Source: Paragorgia papillata
Taxonomy: Eukaryota > Cnidaria > Anthozoa > Scleralcyonacea > Coralliidae
Reading direction: 5' to 3'
Length of the DNA stretch: 64,000 bases
Assembly: GCA_035771165.1 (NCBI GenBank)
Contig: JAWNZC010000446.1
Span: forward strand, 558,001 to 622,000
Shown: positions 1 to 7,516 of the stretch, piece by piece
How the letters are laid out: every line of letters starts with the position of its first letter
How positions within the stretch are numbered: the first letter of the stretch is position 1
The notes under the pieces: generated by a model
What the model saw: the letters and a program-made list of their open reading frames with translations, nothing else
Databases searched by the model: none
Told to the model about the DNA's origin: nothing
Position numbers and translations under genes: made by a program

Positions 1-30
1 TTGTGGGAGACCTTACTTCGTCTGTTCTGA

Positions 31-351
31 ACGAGAGAATCCCTGCACGTTTTGGCAATTGGGGATGTCTTCGAGAGTCCAAAGCCTTTGTGTAAACACG
101 GAATGGTTTGCCATACTCGTAAAGTTAAGAAAGAAGGGGACAACCAGGGTCGTCTGTTTTACTCGTGTCCTAACGAAAGACAACACACATGCGGATCTTT
201 GAATGGAAACCTACAGAGAGCTCGCCACGAATTTATAACATTGGGTGTCTTTTCAGCAGTCCATTACAATATCAATACAAGAACGCAGAAACGGGTGAAT
301 CCTTTACAAGTAGAAAGAATGACTGAAGACATGTATAGTTTTGTATTCTAA
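31..351 (+). CDS. GRF-type zinc finger protein frame, left copy, no ATG (partial or frame-broken)
   Basis: The open frame starts just after a stop at 28-30 and has no ATG; the first near-cognate codon is a TTG at 52. Counting from that TTG the product is 99 residues. Residues 14-50 show a GRF-type zinc ribbon: CKHG, then a KEGDNQGRLFYSCPN core, then a last Cys in HTCG. GRF zinc fingers bind single-stranded nucleic acid and occur in APE2, TOP3A and NEIL3. The rest is unrecognised. In the right copy a 62-residue ATG frame (9053-9241) overlaps the start in another frame, so the real protein may be longer and be joined by an intron or broken by a frameshift. The identical frame in both arms shows that any break predates the arm duplication or is shared by gene conversion. 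Confidence 0.6.
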   Translation, partial: TRESLHVLAIGDVFESPKPLCKHGMVCHTRKVKKEGDNQGRLFYSCPNERQHTCGSLNGNLQRARHEFITLGVFSAVHYNINTRTQKRVNPLQVERMTEDMYSFVF

Positions 352-548
352 TTTAATATGTAATAAATATGTTTGCATTTATATCGTGTCGTTGACTTTT
401 CTATGTTCATTTACTTCTAACCTTTGTCGCGTGAACATGACTTGCTGTGGAGGATTACCACAAATAGCCCTTCGTAATATTTTTCGAAAGATTCGCTGTA
501 TATCAGCGTGCTGTGGGGGGAAAATTGTGATACAGGCATCCGAATTAG

Positions 549-1628
549 ATGGCGGAACAGTACCTTCACGATCTGTATTACAAGCCAAAACGTCCGGCAA
601 GTTTTGGCGGCGTAGATGCCTTATACCGTGTCGTAAGAAGTGACGGTAAATTCCAGATATCCCGAAACAAGATAAAAACATGGCTTAGACAGCAAGATAC
701 CTATACTTTGCATAAACCCGTACGACATAATTTTAAGCGAAATCGTGTTATTGTTGGAGCGATGGACGAGGAGTGGGAGGCTGATCTAGTAATTATGGAT
801 TCGCTTAGTAAAACAAATAATGGTTATAAATACGTTTTAACTGTTATTGATGTACTGTCCAAATTTGCGTGGGTGGAACCATTAAAAACAAAGACTGCAG
901 AGAGTCTGGTTAAAGCCTTTGAAAAGATACTAAAGAAAGGAAGGAAGCCTGAAACAATTCATACCGATAAAGGAACTGAATTTACCAACAAACGCTTTCA
1001 AAAGTTATTGAAGGACAAACATATTCGATTTTTTACAACACACAACGATACCAAGGCATCCATCGTTGAACGATTTAACCGAACGTTAAAGGGGAAAATG
1101 TGGAAATATTTTACAGCAAAGAATACGTTGAAATATACCGATGTACTACAAAAATTAGTATATTCCTACAACCATTCGAGACACCGTAGTATTGGGATGA
1201 GACCAGTTGATGTTAATCGAGAAAACGAGAGTATTGTGTGGCAAAAACTGTATGGTGATGAGTCCAGCAAACCCATCAAATATAAATTCAGCATTGGTGA
1301 CCAAGTTCGGATTAGCAAAGCAAGACGTACATTCAAGAAAGGCTACTTACCTAACTGGACCGAAGAGGTGTTCATCATCACGAAGCGAGTACCCAGACGA
1401 CCGCCAGTGTACAAAATTGCCGATTATCACAGAGAAGAGTTACAAGGAACATTTTACGAACAGGAATTGCAAAGAGTTACAAAGACAGATAGTGACTATA
1501 GAATAGAAAGAGTAATTAAGTCACGCATGCATGGTAAACGTAAAGAGTATCTTGTAAAATGGTTAGGTTATCCAGAAGCATTTAATTCCTGGGTACCACT
1601 CGATAATGTAAAAGATTTAACGAAATAA
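549..1628 (+). CDS. INT: Polinton integrase with C-terminal chromodomain, copy 1
   Basis: A 359-residue retroviral-type DDE integrase, which would join element ends to host DNA. The catalytic acidic residues appear to be D79 (WEADL), D140 (HTDKGTEF) and E174 (ASIVERFNRTL), with 33 residues between the last two. A short basic and aromatic N-terminal region precedes the core. An SH3-like segment (residues about 240-320) and a chromodomain (about 317-358, with YRIERVI, KEYLVKWLGY and SWVP supplying the aromatic cage) follow. The chromodomain is typical of Polinton integrases and may target methylated histone tails. The ATG at 549 is the first in frame. The gene lies entirely inside the inverted arm, so an almost identical copy exists at 7517-8599; this copy lacks one Phe present there. 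Confidence 0.93.
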   Translation: MAEQYLHDLYYKPKRPASFGGVDALYRVVRSDGKFQISRNKIKTWLRQQDTYTLHKPVRHNFKRNRVIVGAMDEEWEADLVIMDSLSKTNNGYKYVLTVIDVLSKFAWVEPLKTKTAESLVKAFEKILKKGRKPETIHTDKGTEFTNKRFQKLLKDKHIRFFTTHNDTKASIVERFNRTLKGKMWKYFTAKNTLKYTDVLQKLVYSYNHSRHRSIGMRPVDVNRENESIVWQKLYGDESSKPIKYKFSIGDQVRISKARRTFKKGYLPNWTEEVFIITKRVPRRPPVYKIADYHREELQGTFYEQELQRVTKTDSDYRIERVIKSRMHGKRKEYLVKWLGYPEAFNSWVPLDNVKDLTK

Positions 1629-1677
1629 AAATGTGTGTACCTTACAATTTGTGTTCATTTGTGTATTGTTCTTCGAC

Positions 1678-2430
1678 ATGGCAACACAGTTTTATTTAAC
1701 GCTTCCCAGCAATAGCTCTATGGAATATTTTCCAGATAATACTGTAGCAAATTTTAAAGTGAAGCTCGCTGAAACTATACAACTAACAGGTGACTGGGAA
1801 GTAGCTTTATCAGAGTTATATTATCCCCATACATGGAGCGCGATTCGAAAAGGTAATCAACAAACGTTTCTCTATAACGCTGGAACAAAATATGACGATA
1901 CGGGTATTATCCCAAATGGTTACTATAACACCATTGCTGATCTGGTGGGCGCTTTAAACCGTAGCATGAACAAAGAGGCACGAGCCAAGATAAATTTTAC
2001 GTATAATCGAAGTACACGGAAAGTCACCGTCGATGTAAAAAATGGGGCAAACGTTTGGTTTAGTGGTGACATTGCTACAACATTGGGGTTTCAACAAGAC
2101 ACCTTTATTAAAAAGAAAACCCTAAGTCCTTACGTAGCAGATGTTAACGGTGGATTTTCAGCCATGTATGTATACACTGATATCGTAGATGCACAGTTTG
2201 TCGGTGATGTCAAAGTGCCCCTACTCAGAATTGTCAATACTCAAGGAAGTTATGGTGAAAACGTGAATGTCAGTCTCCGTAACCTACAATATATTCCTGT
2301 CAAGGTAAAGTCCTTCGAAACAATTGAAGTGAATATAAAGGACGACAAAAACGAAAACGTGTCATTTGGCTTCGGGAAGTCGATCGTGACACTTCACTTT
2401 AGACAGCGAAGATCTTCGTATTTCATTTAA
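1678..2430 (+). CDS. Penton-like minor capsid protein (Polinton PX-type, probable)
   Basis: 250 residues from the ATG at 1678; the frame is open upstream to 1633, but only through a GTG and a hydrophobic run that looks untranslated. The start MATQFYLTLPSNSS and the block TGDWEVALSELYYPHTW belong to a family that I recall as regularly sitting next to the capsid gene in animal Polintons. I take it to be the single-jelly-roll penton (minor capsid) protein from position, length and beta-rich composition; I see no motif proving this. It follows the integrase by 49 bases and precedes the small basic protein by 2. The first 90 codons lie in the inverted arm, giving a truncated copy at 7186-7467. Confidence 0.65.
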   Translation: MATQFYLTLPSNSSMEYFPDNTVANFKVKLAETIQLTGDWEVALSELYYPHTWSAIRKGNQQTFLYNAGTKYDDTGIIPNGYYNTIADLVGALNRSMNKEARAKINFTYNRSTRKVTVDVKNGANVWFSGDIATTLGFQQDTFIKKKTLSPYVADVNGGFSAMYVYTDIVDAQFVGDVKVPLLRIVNTQGSYGENVNVSLRNLQYIPVKVKSFETIEVNIKDDKNENVSFGFGKSIVTLHFRQRRSSYFI

Positions 2431-2432
2431 AA

Positions 2433-2906
2433 ATGAGACATACAATTATTCCAGACGTAAAGCAATTTCAACAGCATTATTTAAGAAGACAACAAGGTGG
2501 AAGTCTACCTGGTTTCCGAGGTGCACGTATTCAGAAAGGTTACGGCATTGGAAGTTTCTTTAAAAGTATTGCACGCTTTGCAATACCTCTGGTGAAACGA
2601 GGAGCTCAAGCTATTGGAAGAAGAGCTCTGCAAGCTGCAAAAGACGTTGGTCAAGATGTTCTTGCAGGGAAGAATGTAAAGCAAGCGATAAAAGGGCGTG
2701 GTTCTGAAGCCGTGAAAGATCTTGTTCAAAAAGGGGTCCGTCGGATTACGAACCAATCAGGAGCCGGTCGTAAACGCAAACGGGTGAATTCTCCTATAAA
2801 AGTCAACACAAGACGTAAAACCGTCAGTCGTTCGCAAACTGTGAAGAAGAAAACATCTGAGCCTACGGAAGCAAAGATTGGACCGTTTATAAAATATAAA
2901 TCATGA
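2433..2906 (+). CDS. Small basic, amphipathic virion protein (adenovirus pX/pVI-like, inferred)
   Basis: 157 residues, strongly basic, with a Gly-rich N-terminal third (QQGGSLPGFRGARIQKGYGIG). An amphipathic helix-forming stretch follows (about residues 38-65, FKSIARFAIPLVKRGAQAIG), and the tail is Lys/Arg-rich with a nuclear-localisation-like GRKRKR. This layout resembles the DNA-condensing or membrane-active core proteins of adenoviruses and adintoviruses, and its place between penton and capsid genes agrees. The assignment rests on composition and context, not on a conserved motif. Its stop overlaps the capsid start codon (ATGA at 2903-2906), which suggests a shared transcript. Confidence 0.55.
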   Translation: MRHTIIPDVKQFQQHYLRRQQGGSLPGFRGARIQKGYGIGSFFKSIARFAIPLVKRGAQAIGRRALQAAKDVGQDVLAGKNVKQAIKGRGSEAVKDLVQKGVRRITNQSGAGRKRKRVNSPIKVNTRRKTVSRSQTVKKKTSEPTEAKIGPFIKYKS

Positions 2907-4249
2907 GTCAAGCTTTTAGTGCCCTACATAAAGATTCGTGTGAGTGTGCAAAATCAGAATTAGATTTATTTGTAATGCCTGCTACACAAGTAGAAATGAA
3001 TAAAGGATTTTGGGAAGATATAGATCCAGTGTCGAGTATTGGAGCTTCAGACACCATAGAGTTTCTGTGTGCTGCAAATTCTGATGTGTATACCGATTTA
3101 GCAAATAGTTATCTACACGTGAAAGCAAAAATAACCAACCATGATGGAACTAATCTCGATGAAAATGTTCAAGTCGGACCAGTAAATCTGTGGATGCATG
3201 CTTTATTTTCTCAAGTAGAAGTTTACCTAAACAACAAACTTGTCACACCATCGAGCACTGCTTATCCCTACCGATCATATATGGAGACCGTACTGAACTT
3301 TAGCAAAGACGCGAAATCATCTCATCTGACCTCAGCGCTGTTCTATAAAGATCAAGCTGGTCGAATGGATGTCGTAAACCCCGTGGCAGTAGATGCCGAT
3401 GTAAACAAGGGTTTGAAACTGCGGTATGTTCATGCAAGTCAAAGTAAGTCTGTGGCTATGGAAGGCAGAATCCATTCCGATCTGTTTGCACAAGCCCGTT
3501 ATATCCTTGGTGCTGTACCGATCAAGCTCAAGCTAGTGCGTTCGAGAAACCCATTTTCCCTAGTGTCGTCAGCAGAGCATCCTGACTTTAAAGTGGTTTT
3601 GGAAGAATGTGTATTTCGCGTTCGACGTGTCAACGTCTCTTCGACCGTTATGTTGGCTCATACCCATGCCCTTCAACGTGTCACGGCCAAGTACCCTATC
3701 AATCGTGTAAGTTGTAAAGTGGTTTCTGTACCGAGAGGAAATATGTCGGGCAATCAACCAAATATATTTCAAGGCCCTATACCTGATCGAGTGGTCATTG
3801 GAATGGTCGATGCAGATGCTTATAATGGTACCTATACCAAAAATCCTTTCAATTTCAAAAACTACGACATTACTTCTCTTGGTCTAACGGTAAATGGGGA
3901 GCATTTGCCTGGAAAACCCCTGCAACTGAAATTTGCTGCTGCGAGAGGAAGTAACTACGTGTCCGCTTTCCAAACCTTGTATGCTGGTACTAACAAATTA
4001 TTTCAAAATGATGGCAATGGTATTACACGAGACGAGTATGCCAATGGGTACACTCTATTCGTGTTTGATCTGACAGCTGATCTGTGTCTGAGCGATCATA
4101 TTCAACCGATTAAAAATGGAAACGTATCGATAGAATGTCAATTTGGAACGGCTCTGACAACAGCTATAAATATCGTGGTGCTTGGAGAATTTCAAATTCT
4201 TATCGAAATTGACGCCAACCGCAACGTTCTATGCGACTTTAGCAGTTAA
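2903..4249 (+). CDS. MCP: Major capsid protein, double jelly-roll type (Polinton PY-like)
   Basis: 448 residues. The N-terminal block DLFVMPATQVEMNKGFWEDI and the later segments DLANSYLHVKAKI, NLWMHALFSQVEVYLNN and YPYRSYMETVLNF match a family often annotated in invertebrates as F54H12.2-like, which comes from Polinton major capsid genes. The family is predicted to form two stacked jelly rolls and to assemble as trimeric capsomers. The frame is intact. The start overlaps the preceding stop by 4 bases and the stop is 1 base before the protease ATG. Family membership is from memory; the fold is inferred from the family. Confidence 0.78.
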   Translation: MSQAFSALHKDSCECAKSELDLFVMPATQVEMNKGFWEDIDPVSSIGASDTIEFLCAANSDVYTDLANSYLHVKAKITNHDGTNLDENVQVGPVNLWMHALFSQVEVYLNNKLVTPSSTAYPYRSYMETVLNFSKDAKSSHLTSALFYKDQAGRMDVVNPVAVDADVNKGLKLRYVHASQSKSVAMEGRIHSDLFAQARYILGAVPIKLKLVRSRNPFSLVSSAEHPDFKVVLEECVFRVRRVNVSSTVMLAHTHALQRVTAKYPINRVSCKVVSVPRGNMSGNQPNIFQGPIPDRVVIGMVDADAYNGTYTKNPFNFKNYDITSLGLTVNGEHLPGKPLQLKFAAARGSNYVSAFQTLYAGTNKLFQNDGNGITRDEYANGYTLFVFDLTADLCLSDHIQPIKNGNVSIECQFGTALTTAINIVVLGEFQILIEIDANRNVLCDFSS

Positions 4250-4250
4250 G

Positions 4251-4712
4251 ATGAACACTCTACAAATCCTGAACGTCCTGAAAAGTGATCCATTTACCAA
4301 GACCGTATTTAAAGACGTGTTACCATCGGATCGTCTACCAAGTCAGATATCGAAAAGACCTAGAGGTTTTATTCTGAATGTGGATCCTAGTAATGGATCT
4401 GGTACGCATTGGGTAGCAATTTATCTTACCACAGATGGAAAAGGGGAGTTCATGGATTCGTACGGACAAGAACCGAGCTTTTATAGCAAAACCTTTGAAA
4501 CGTTTTTACGAGATCATAGCAGTACTTTTACTTGGAATGAACAGACTTTACAGTCATTGGGGTCTCGCGTGTGTGGACAATATTGTTTATTTTATGCTTT
4601 ACATCGATGTAGAAATATACCCATGTCAACAATTGTTGGCATGTTTACTGATAATAAAGAATGGAATGACATGTTAGTTCGTGACTTTATGCGTAAATAT
4701 TATTGTGTGTAA
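4251..4712 (+). CDS. PRO: Adenain-like cysteine protease (maturation protease)
   Basis: 153 residues from the ATG at 4251, 1 base after the capsid stop; the open frame extends upstream inside the capsid gene, but this ATG fits the family start. The catalytic set of the adenovirus-type C5/ULP1-like proteases is visible: H53 (GTHWVAIYL), D69 (FMDSYG), a Gln near 98-101 and nucleophile C112 (CGQYCLFYAL). Spacing is close to that of adenain. The role would be cleavage of capsid precursors during virion maturation. All catalytic positions are present, so the enzyme looks intact. Confidence 0.88.
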   Translation: MNTLQILNVLKSDPFTKTVFKDVLPSDRLPSQISKRPRGFILNVDPSNGSGTHWVAIYLTTDGKGEFMDSYGQEPSFYSKTFETFLRDHSSTFTWNEQTLQSLGSRVCGQYCLFYALHRCRNIPMSTIVGMFTDNKEWNDMLVRDFMRKYYCV

Positions 4713-4780
4713 TAAATACAAGACAAATAATGTTGTAAACAATTCTTTATTGTAATATCAAAGCTTTACAAGGAATAAAT
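4713..4780. other. Convergent junction between the two gene blocks
   Basis: A 68-base AT-rich gap between the stop of the protease (plus) and the stop of the minus-strand gene. It contains AATAAA-like strings on both strands (AATAAATACAAG on plus; minus-strand TTTATT complements), so it probably holds the polyadenylation sites of both transcription units. Confidence 0.5.
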
Positions 4781-5527
4781 TTATTTAACCCATTTATATG
4801 GATGTATGTTTTTGTCTCTTCGTTTCTGTTTTGTTCTTTTCAATGTTGCTGGCGCTATCTGTGACGTCAGGGGGGTGTTGTCTGAAATATCTTTAGTTTT
4901 ATATTCTCGTACCATACTTAAACGATTTTCATTTCTGATAATGCCTTCGGGAACATTCATGTTTCCTAATGCTTTTGCGAAAAGCTGCCATCCAGCAGGG
5001 TTGAAATTCTTTCGTTGGCGTAGAGAATCGTTGACCAAGTCGATAACATTTGTACCTGGAATAGTTCGTCCTTTAAACACCATCTGTCCTTGGTCAGTCC
5101 ACCCAATGAGGTCTTTATTTGCTTTAAGTTTCTTAACCAACTGTCGAGCTCTTGATTTCATTGTTACAGGTACACTTTCTAAAATGTCAGTTTCTATCTC
5201 TCCAGGCAACTCGGAGGGTGCTGTTTCAGCAGTCTCTTCTGTATTCACTGATTCTTCAGGTTTGTCCTCGTCAGCTATGGGTGTTGTAGGCGATATGACG
5301 CTTACACGTACTGGGCTACTCATTCTTTTATCGTAATAACCCAAATAACGTTGCAGCGACTGATCGTACATTTTCACTTTCTCGTCTTGTGTTATATCTT
5401 GACGTTTAAGAAGATTTTGCATTTCTGAATCTAGTTCATTCACCTGCGCTGTTAAAGGAGTGACCAAGGGTTTCTTTCGATCTGTCATATGCTCTGGAAC
5501 TAGCACCAATCTCCTGACGTGTTCCAT
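4781..5527 (-). CDS. Conserved Polinton-linked protein of unknown function
   Basis: 248 residues. The N-terminal half is charged and Pro/Glu/Thr-rich and probably disordered (residues about 25-115). The C-terminal half holds a compact block (about residues 125-205) with GWTDQGQMVFKG, IPGTNVIDLVND and RKNFNPAGWQLFAKAL, ending in a basic tail. From memory this block recurs in uncharacterised proteins of cnidarian and other invertebrate Polintons; no function is known to me. Its ATG at 5527 overlaps the stop of the upstream small gene (TAATG), so the minus-strand genes are probably co-transcribed. A virion core or DNA-packaging role is possible but unproven. Confidence 0.6.
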   Translation of the reverse strand: MEHVRRLVLVPEHMTDRKKPLVTPLTAQVNELDSEMQNLLKRQDITQDEKVKMYDQSLQRYLGYYDKRMSSPVRVSVISPTTPIADEDKPEESVNTEETAETAPSELPGEIETDILESVPVTMKSRARQLVKKLKANKDLIGWTDQGQMVFKGRTIPGTNVIDLVNDSLRQRKNFNPAGWQLFAKALGNMNVPEGIIRNENRLSMVREYKTKDISDNTPLTSQIAPATLKRTKQKRRDKNIHPYKWVK

Positions 5528-5968
5528 TATTCGGTTAAAAAACTTGCCAGTTGTTCAAGTACAGGAACTAAGAGAAACGGTAGAAAACCTTCACCTTCTT
5601 GTAGAATAACTTTCTTTCTTTTTATTACTGGATTACGTTTATCAGCAACAAACTTGATATGATCGTTATAAGGGGCTAGTTTCCTTGCTGTTTTCGGAGT
5701 AATCTTAATTGTTTCACACCACACGTTCAAAAGACACTGTCTAATGGCTTTCTAATAAATCGTCGTCGGCAGCTTTTATAATTGCGTTTCGCAGTTGAGG
5801 ATTACACTTTGCCAATACTTTTAAAACGTCGCAGTTCCTTCTTATACAAGCAGACATTGTCAAATGATCGTATTGTCCTTGAACAGCCCCTTTTATACTC
5901 TGGGATGGTACACGTAGTGGGTGTCCGTCGGAAAGATCCCGGATCTTACTCGGATTTCGTCGGGACAT
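5527..5968 (-). pseudogene. Small Polinton protein split by a frame break
   Basis: Two short frames lie end to end. 5741-5968 (75 residues) contains the block LKVLAKCNPQLRNAIIKAADDD and ends early. The next frame, 5527-5736, has no ATG, continues with a basic segment and ends in a hydrophobic tail (FLPFLLVPVL). In related elements I recall these two parts as one protein of about 130-150 residues, so this copy seems to carry a frameshift near 5735-5755. Alternatives are ribosomal frameshifting or a sequencing error. The hydrophobic tail after a basic region suggests a membrane-active or virion-associated protein; this is inference. The first frame overlaps the 3' end of the ATPase gene by 76 bases. 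Confidence 0.55.
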
Positions 5969-6717
5969 GTCGGAGTGAGATCGACAAATAAGTAGGAATA
6001 CGGCTCTTTAGTCGCCATCTGATAGGCTTGCTGGAAAAATTTAGTGTTGCTAGGATACAACTGTTTGGCCAGATGAGTCACTTGACTCGCGTCACGAACA
6101 TTTTTGGTTAACACGAGATAACTAGCGTTAAGGGAAATGGTACGATGATCCTTGCTTTGATGAAACAAGTTTTGCACGATATAAATTACACTGAGATTCC
6201 CATGGTGGGATTTCTTAGTAAATAATTTCGCGATAATACTATCTTTCTCCCCCATCATGTCATCAATAATAAACAAATTTTTTATTTGGGGGTTAATGCT
6301 ATCCAACATCGATTGGGGCAAACCTTGGACAAACTGAATCCCTGGAATTAAGGTTTCTATTTCGCCGAACGTATCTTGATACTCTGTATAAAAATACACG
6401 ATGTTTTCCTGAGGTGGGTCGATCATGATCTTAGCATAAGCCAATAACTGTTTCACAAACGTTGTCTTGCCTGTCTTAGTACCTCCAGAGACCAAGAGTC
6501 CAAACGGATGTGTCAGTTGTATCGAGTACGTTTTTTGACTCTCAGGGGTGAATGTAGTTCTCATAGCAGTAAATGGGGCAGATGTTGTTACCCTATCACT
6601 GATAGACCTTTTCTGATGAAAATATCTCATATGGCGTAGACGATTACTTGATGTAGCGAATGATTTTTCGCAGACTTCACAAACGTAAGACATGTTCATC
6701 CAGTGACTGTCAATCAT
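5893..6717 (-). CDS. ATP: Zinc-finger plus A32/FtsK-type DNA-packaging ATPase
   Basis: 274 residues. A C2H2 zinc finger stands at the N terminus (C13, C16, H29, H34, with F20 and L27 in the usual positions). The ATPase follows: Walker A at G78-T85 (GGTKTGKT), Walker B at L148-D153 (LFIIDD) and a likely sensor segment near 180-190 (VIYIVQN). This is the A32-like packaging ATPase of Polintons, virophages and large DNA viruses, which would pump element DNA into capsids. The zinc finger could bind element ends. Start choice is uncertain: ATG at 6717, or in-frame ATGs 6 and 8 codons later, all before the finger. All catalytic motifs are intact. Confidence 0.88.
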   Translation of the reverse strand: MIDSHWMNMSYVCEVCEKSFATSSNRLRHMRYFHQKRSISDRVTTSAPFTAMRTTFTPESQKTYSIQLTHPFGLLVSGGTKTGKTTFVKQLLAYAKIMIDPPQENIVYFYTEYQDTFGEIETLIPGIQFVQGLPQSMLDSINPQIKNLFIIDDMMGEKDSIIAKLFTKKSHHGNLSVIYIVQNLFHQSKDHRTISLNASYLVLTKNVRDASQVTHLAKQLYPSNTKFFQQAYQMATKEPYSYLFVDLTPTCPDEIRVRSGIFPTDTHYVYHPRV

Positions 6718-6756
6718 AAACTGATGTCACTCTTTCACGCAACTGCTTTTTATAAG

Positions 6757-7197
6757 ATTGAATCATTGAATCCTAAGATTGAATCATTGAATCCTAAGAT
6801 TGAATCATTGAATCCTAAGATTGAATCATTGAATCCTAAGACTGAATCATTGAATCCTAAGATTGAATCATTGAATCATAAGATTGAATCATTGAATCCT
6901 AAGATTGAATCATTGAATCCTAAGACTGAATCATTGAATCCTAAGATTGAATCATTGAATCCTAAGATTGAATCATTGAATCCTAAGATTGAATCATTGA
7001 ATCCTAAGATTGAATCATTGAATCCTAAGATTGAATCATTGAATCCTAAGATTGAATCATTGAATCCTAAGATTGAATCATTGAATCCTAAGACTGAATC
7101 ATTGAATCCTAAGATTGAATCATTGAATCCTAAGATTGAATCATTGTATCCTAAGAATGAATCATTGAATCCTAAGATTGAATCATTAAATCTTAGG
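6757..7197. repeat. 21-bp minisatellite at the inner junction of the right arm
   Basis: About 21 head-to-tail copies of a 21-bp unit (ATTGAATCATTGAATCCTAA plus G), itself built from ATTGAATC twice plus CTAAG. Single-base variants (ACTGAATC, CATAAG, GTATCC) are scattered through it. The period is a multiple of three and both strands stay open, giving artificial ESLNPKI repeats on plus and LGFNDSI repeats on minus. The array starts about 40 bases upstream of the ATPase ATG and ends exactly where the inverted arm begins (7198). Confidence 0.95.
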
Positions 7198-7467
7198 CAC
7201 CAGATCAGCAATGGTGTTATAGTAACCATTTGGGATAATACCCGTATCGTCATATTTTGTTCCAGCGTTATAGAGAAACGTTTGTTGATTACCTTTTCGA
7301 ATCGCGCTCCATGTATGGGGATAATATAACTCTGATAAAGCTACTTCCCAGTCACCTGTTAGTTGTATAGTTTCAGCGAGCTTCACTTTAAAATTTGCTA
7401 CAGTATTATCTGGAAAATATTCCATAGAGCTATTGCTGGGAAGCGTTAAATAAAACTGTGTTGCCAT
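7186..7467 (-). pseudogene. Truncated second copy of the penton-like gene
   Basis: Identical to the first 90 codons of the gene at 1678-2430. At the arm boundary (7198) it runs into the minisatellite and stops three codons later. It is a by-product of the arm duplication and marks the breakpoint to the base. Confidence 0.93.
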
Positions 7468-7516
7468 GTCGAAGAACAATACACAAATGAACACAAATTG
7501 TAAGGTACACACATTT

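Larger units (their letters stand above)
1..1947 (+). repeat. Left inverted arm of the Polinton (terminal part outside the window)
   Basis: This stretch is repeated in reverse complement at 7198-9147. Position 1 pairs with 9147 and position 1947 with 7198. Pairing then stops abruptly inside the penton-like gene. By eye I noted only about four substitutions and one 3-base insertion (in the right copy) over 1.95 kb. The arm contains the GRF zinc-finger frame, the whole integrase gene and the first 90 codons of the penton-like gene. Pairing is still perfect at position 1, so the arm continues to the left. Confidence 0.95.

Noticed and set aside
4806..5336. 176-residue plus-strand frame
   Set aside because: Antisense shadow of the conserved 248-residue gene, which has the family block and fits the operon-like overlap.
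6757..7197. CRISPR-like regular repeat
   Set aside because: Units are contiguous with no spacers and the DNA is eukaryotic; it is a minisatellite.
6703..7329. 208-residue plus-strand frame and 125-residue minus-strand frame through the minisatellite
   Set aside because: Both are by-products of a 21-bp repeat whose period is divisible by three. They do not resemble a protein outside the repeat.
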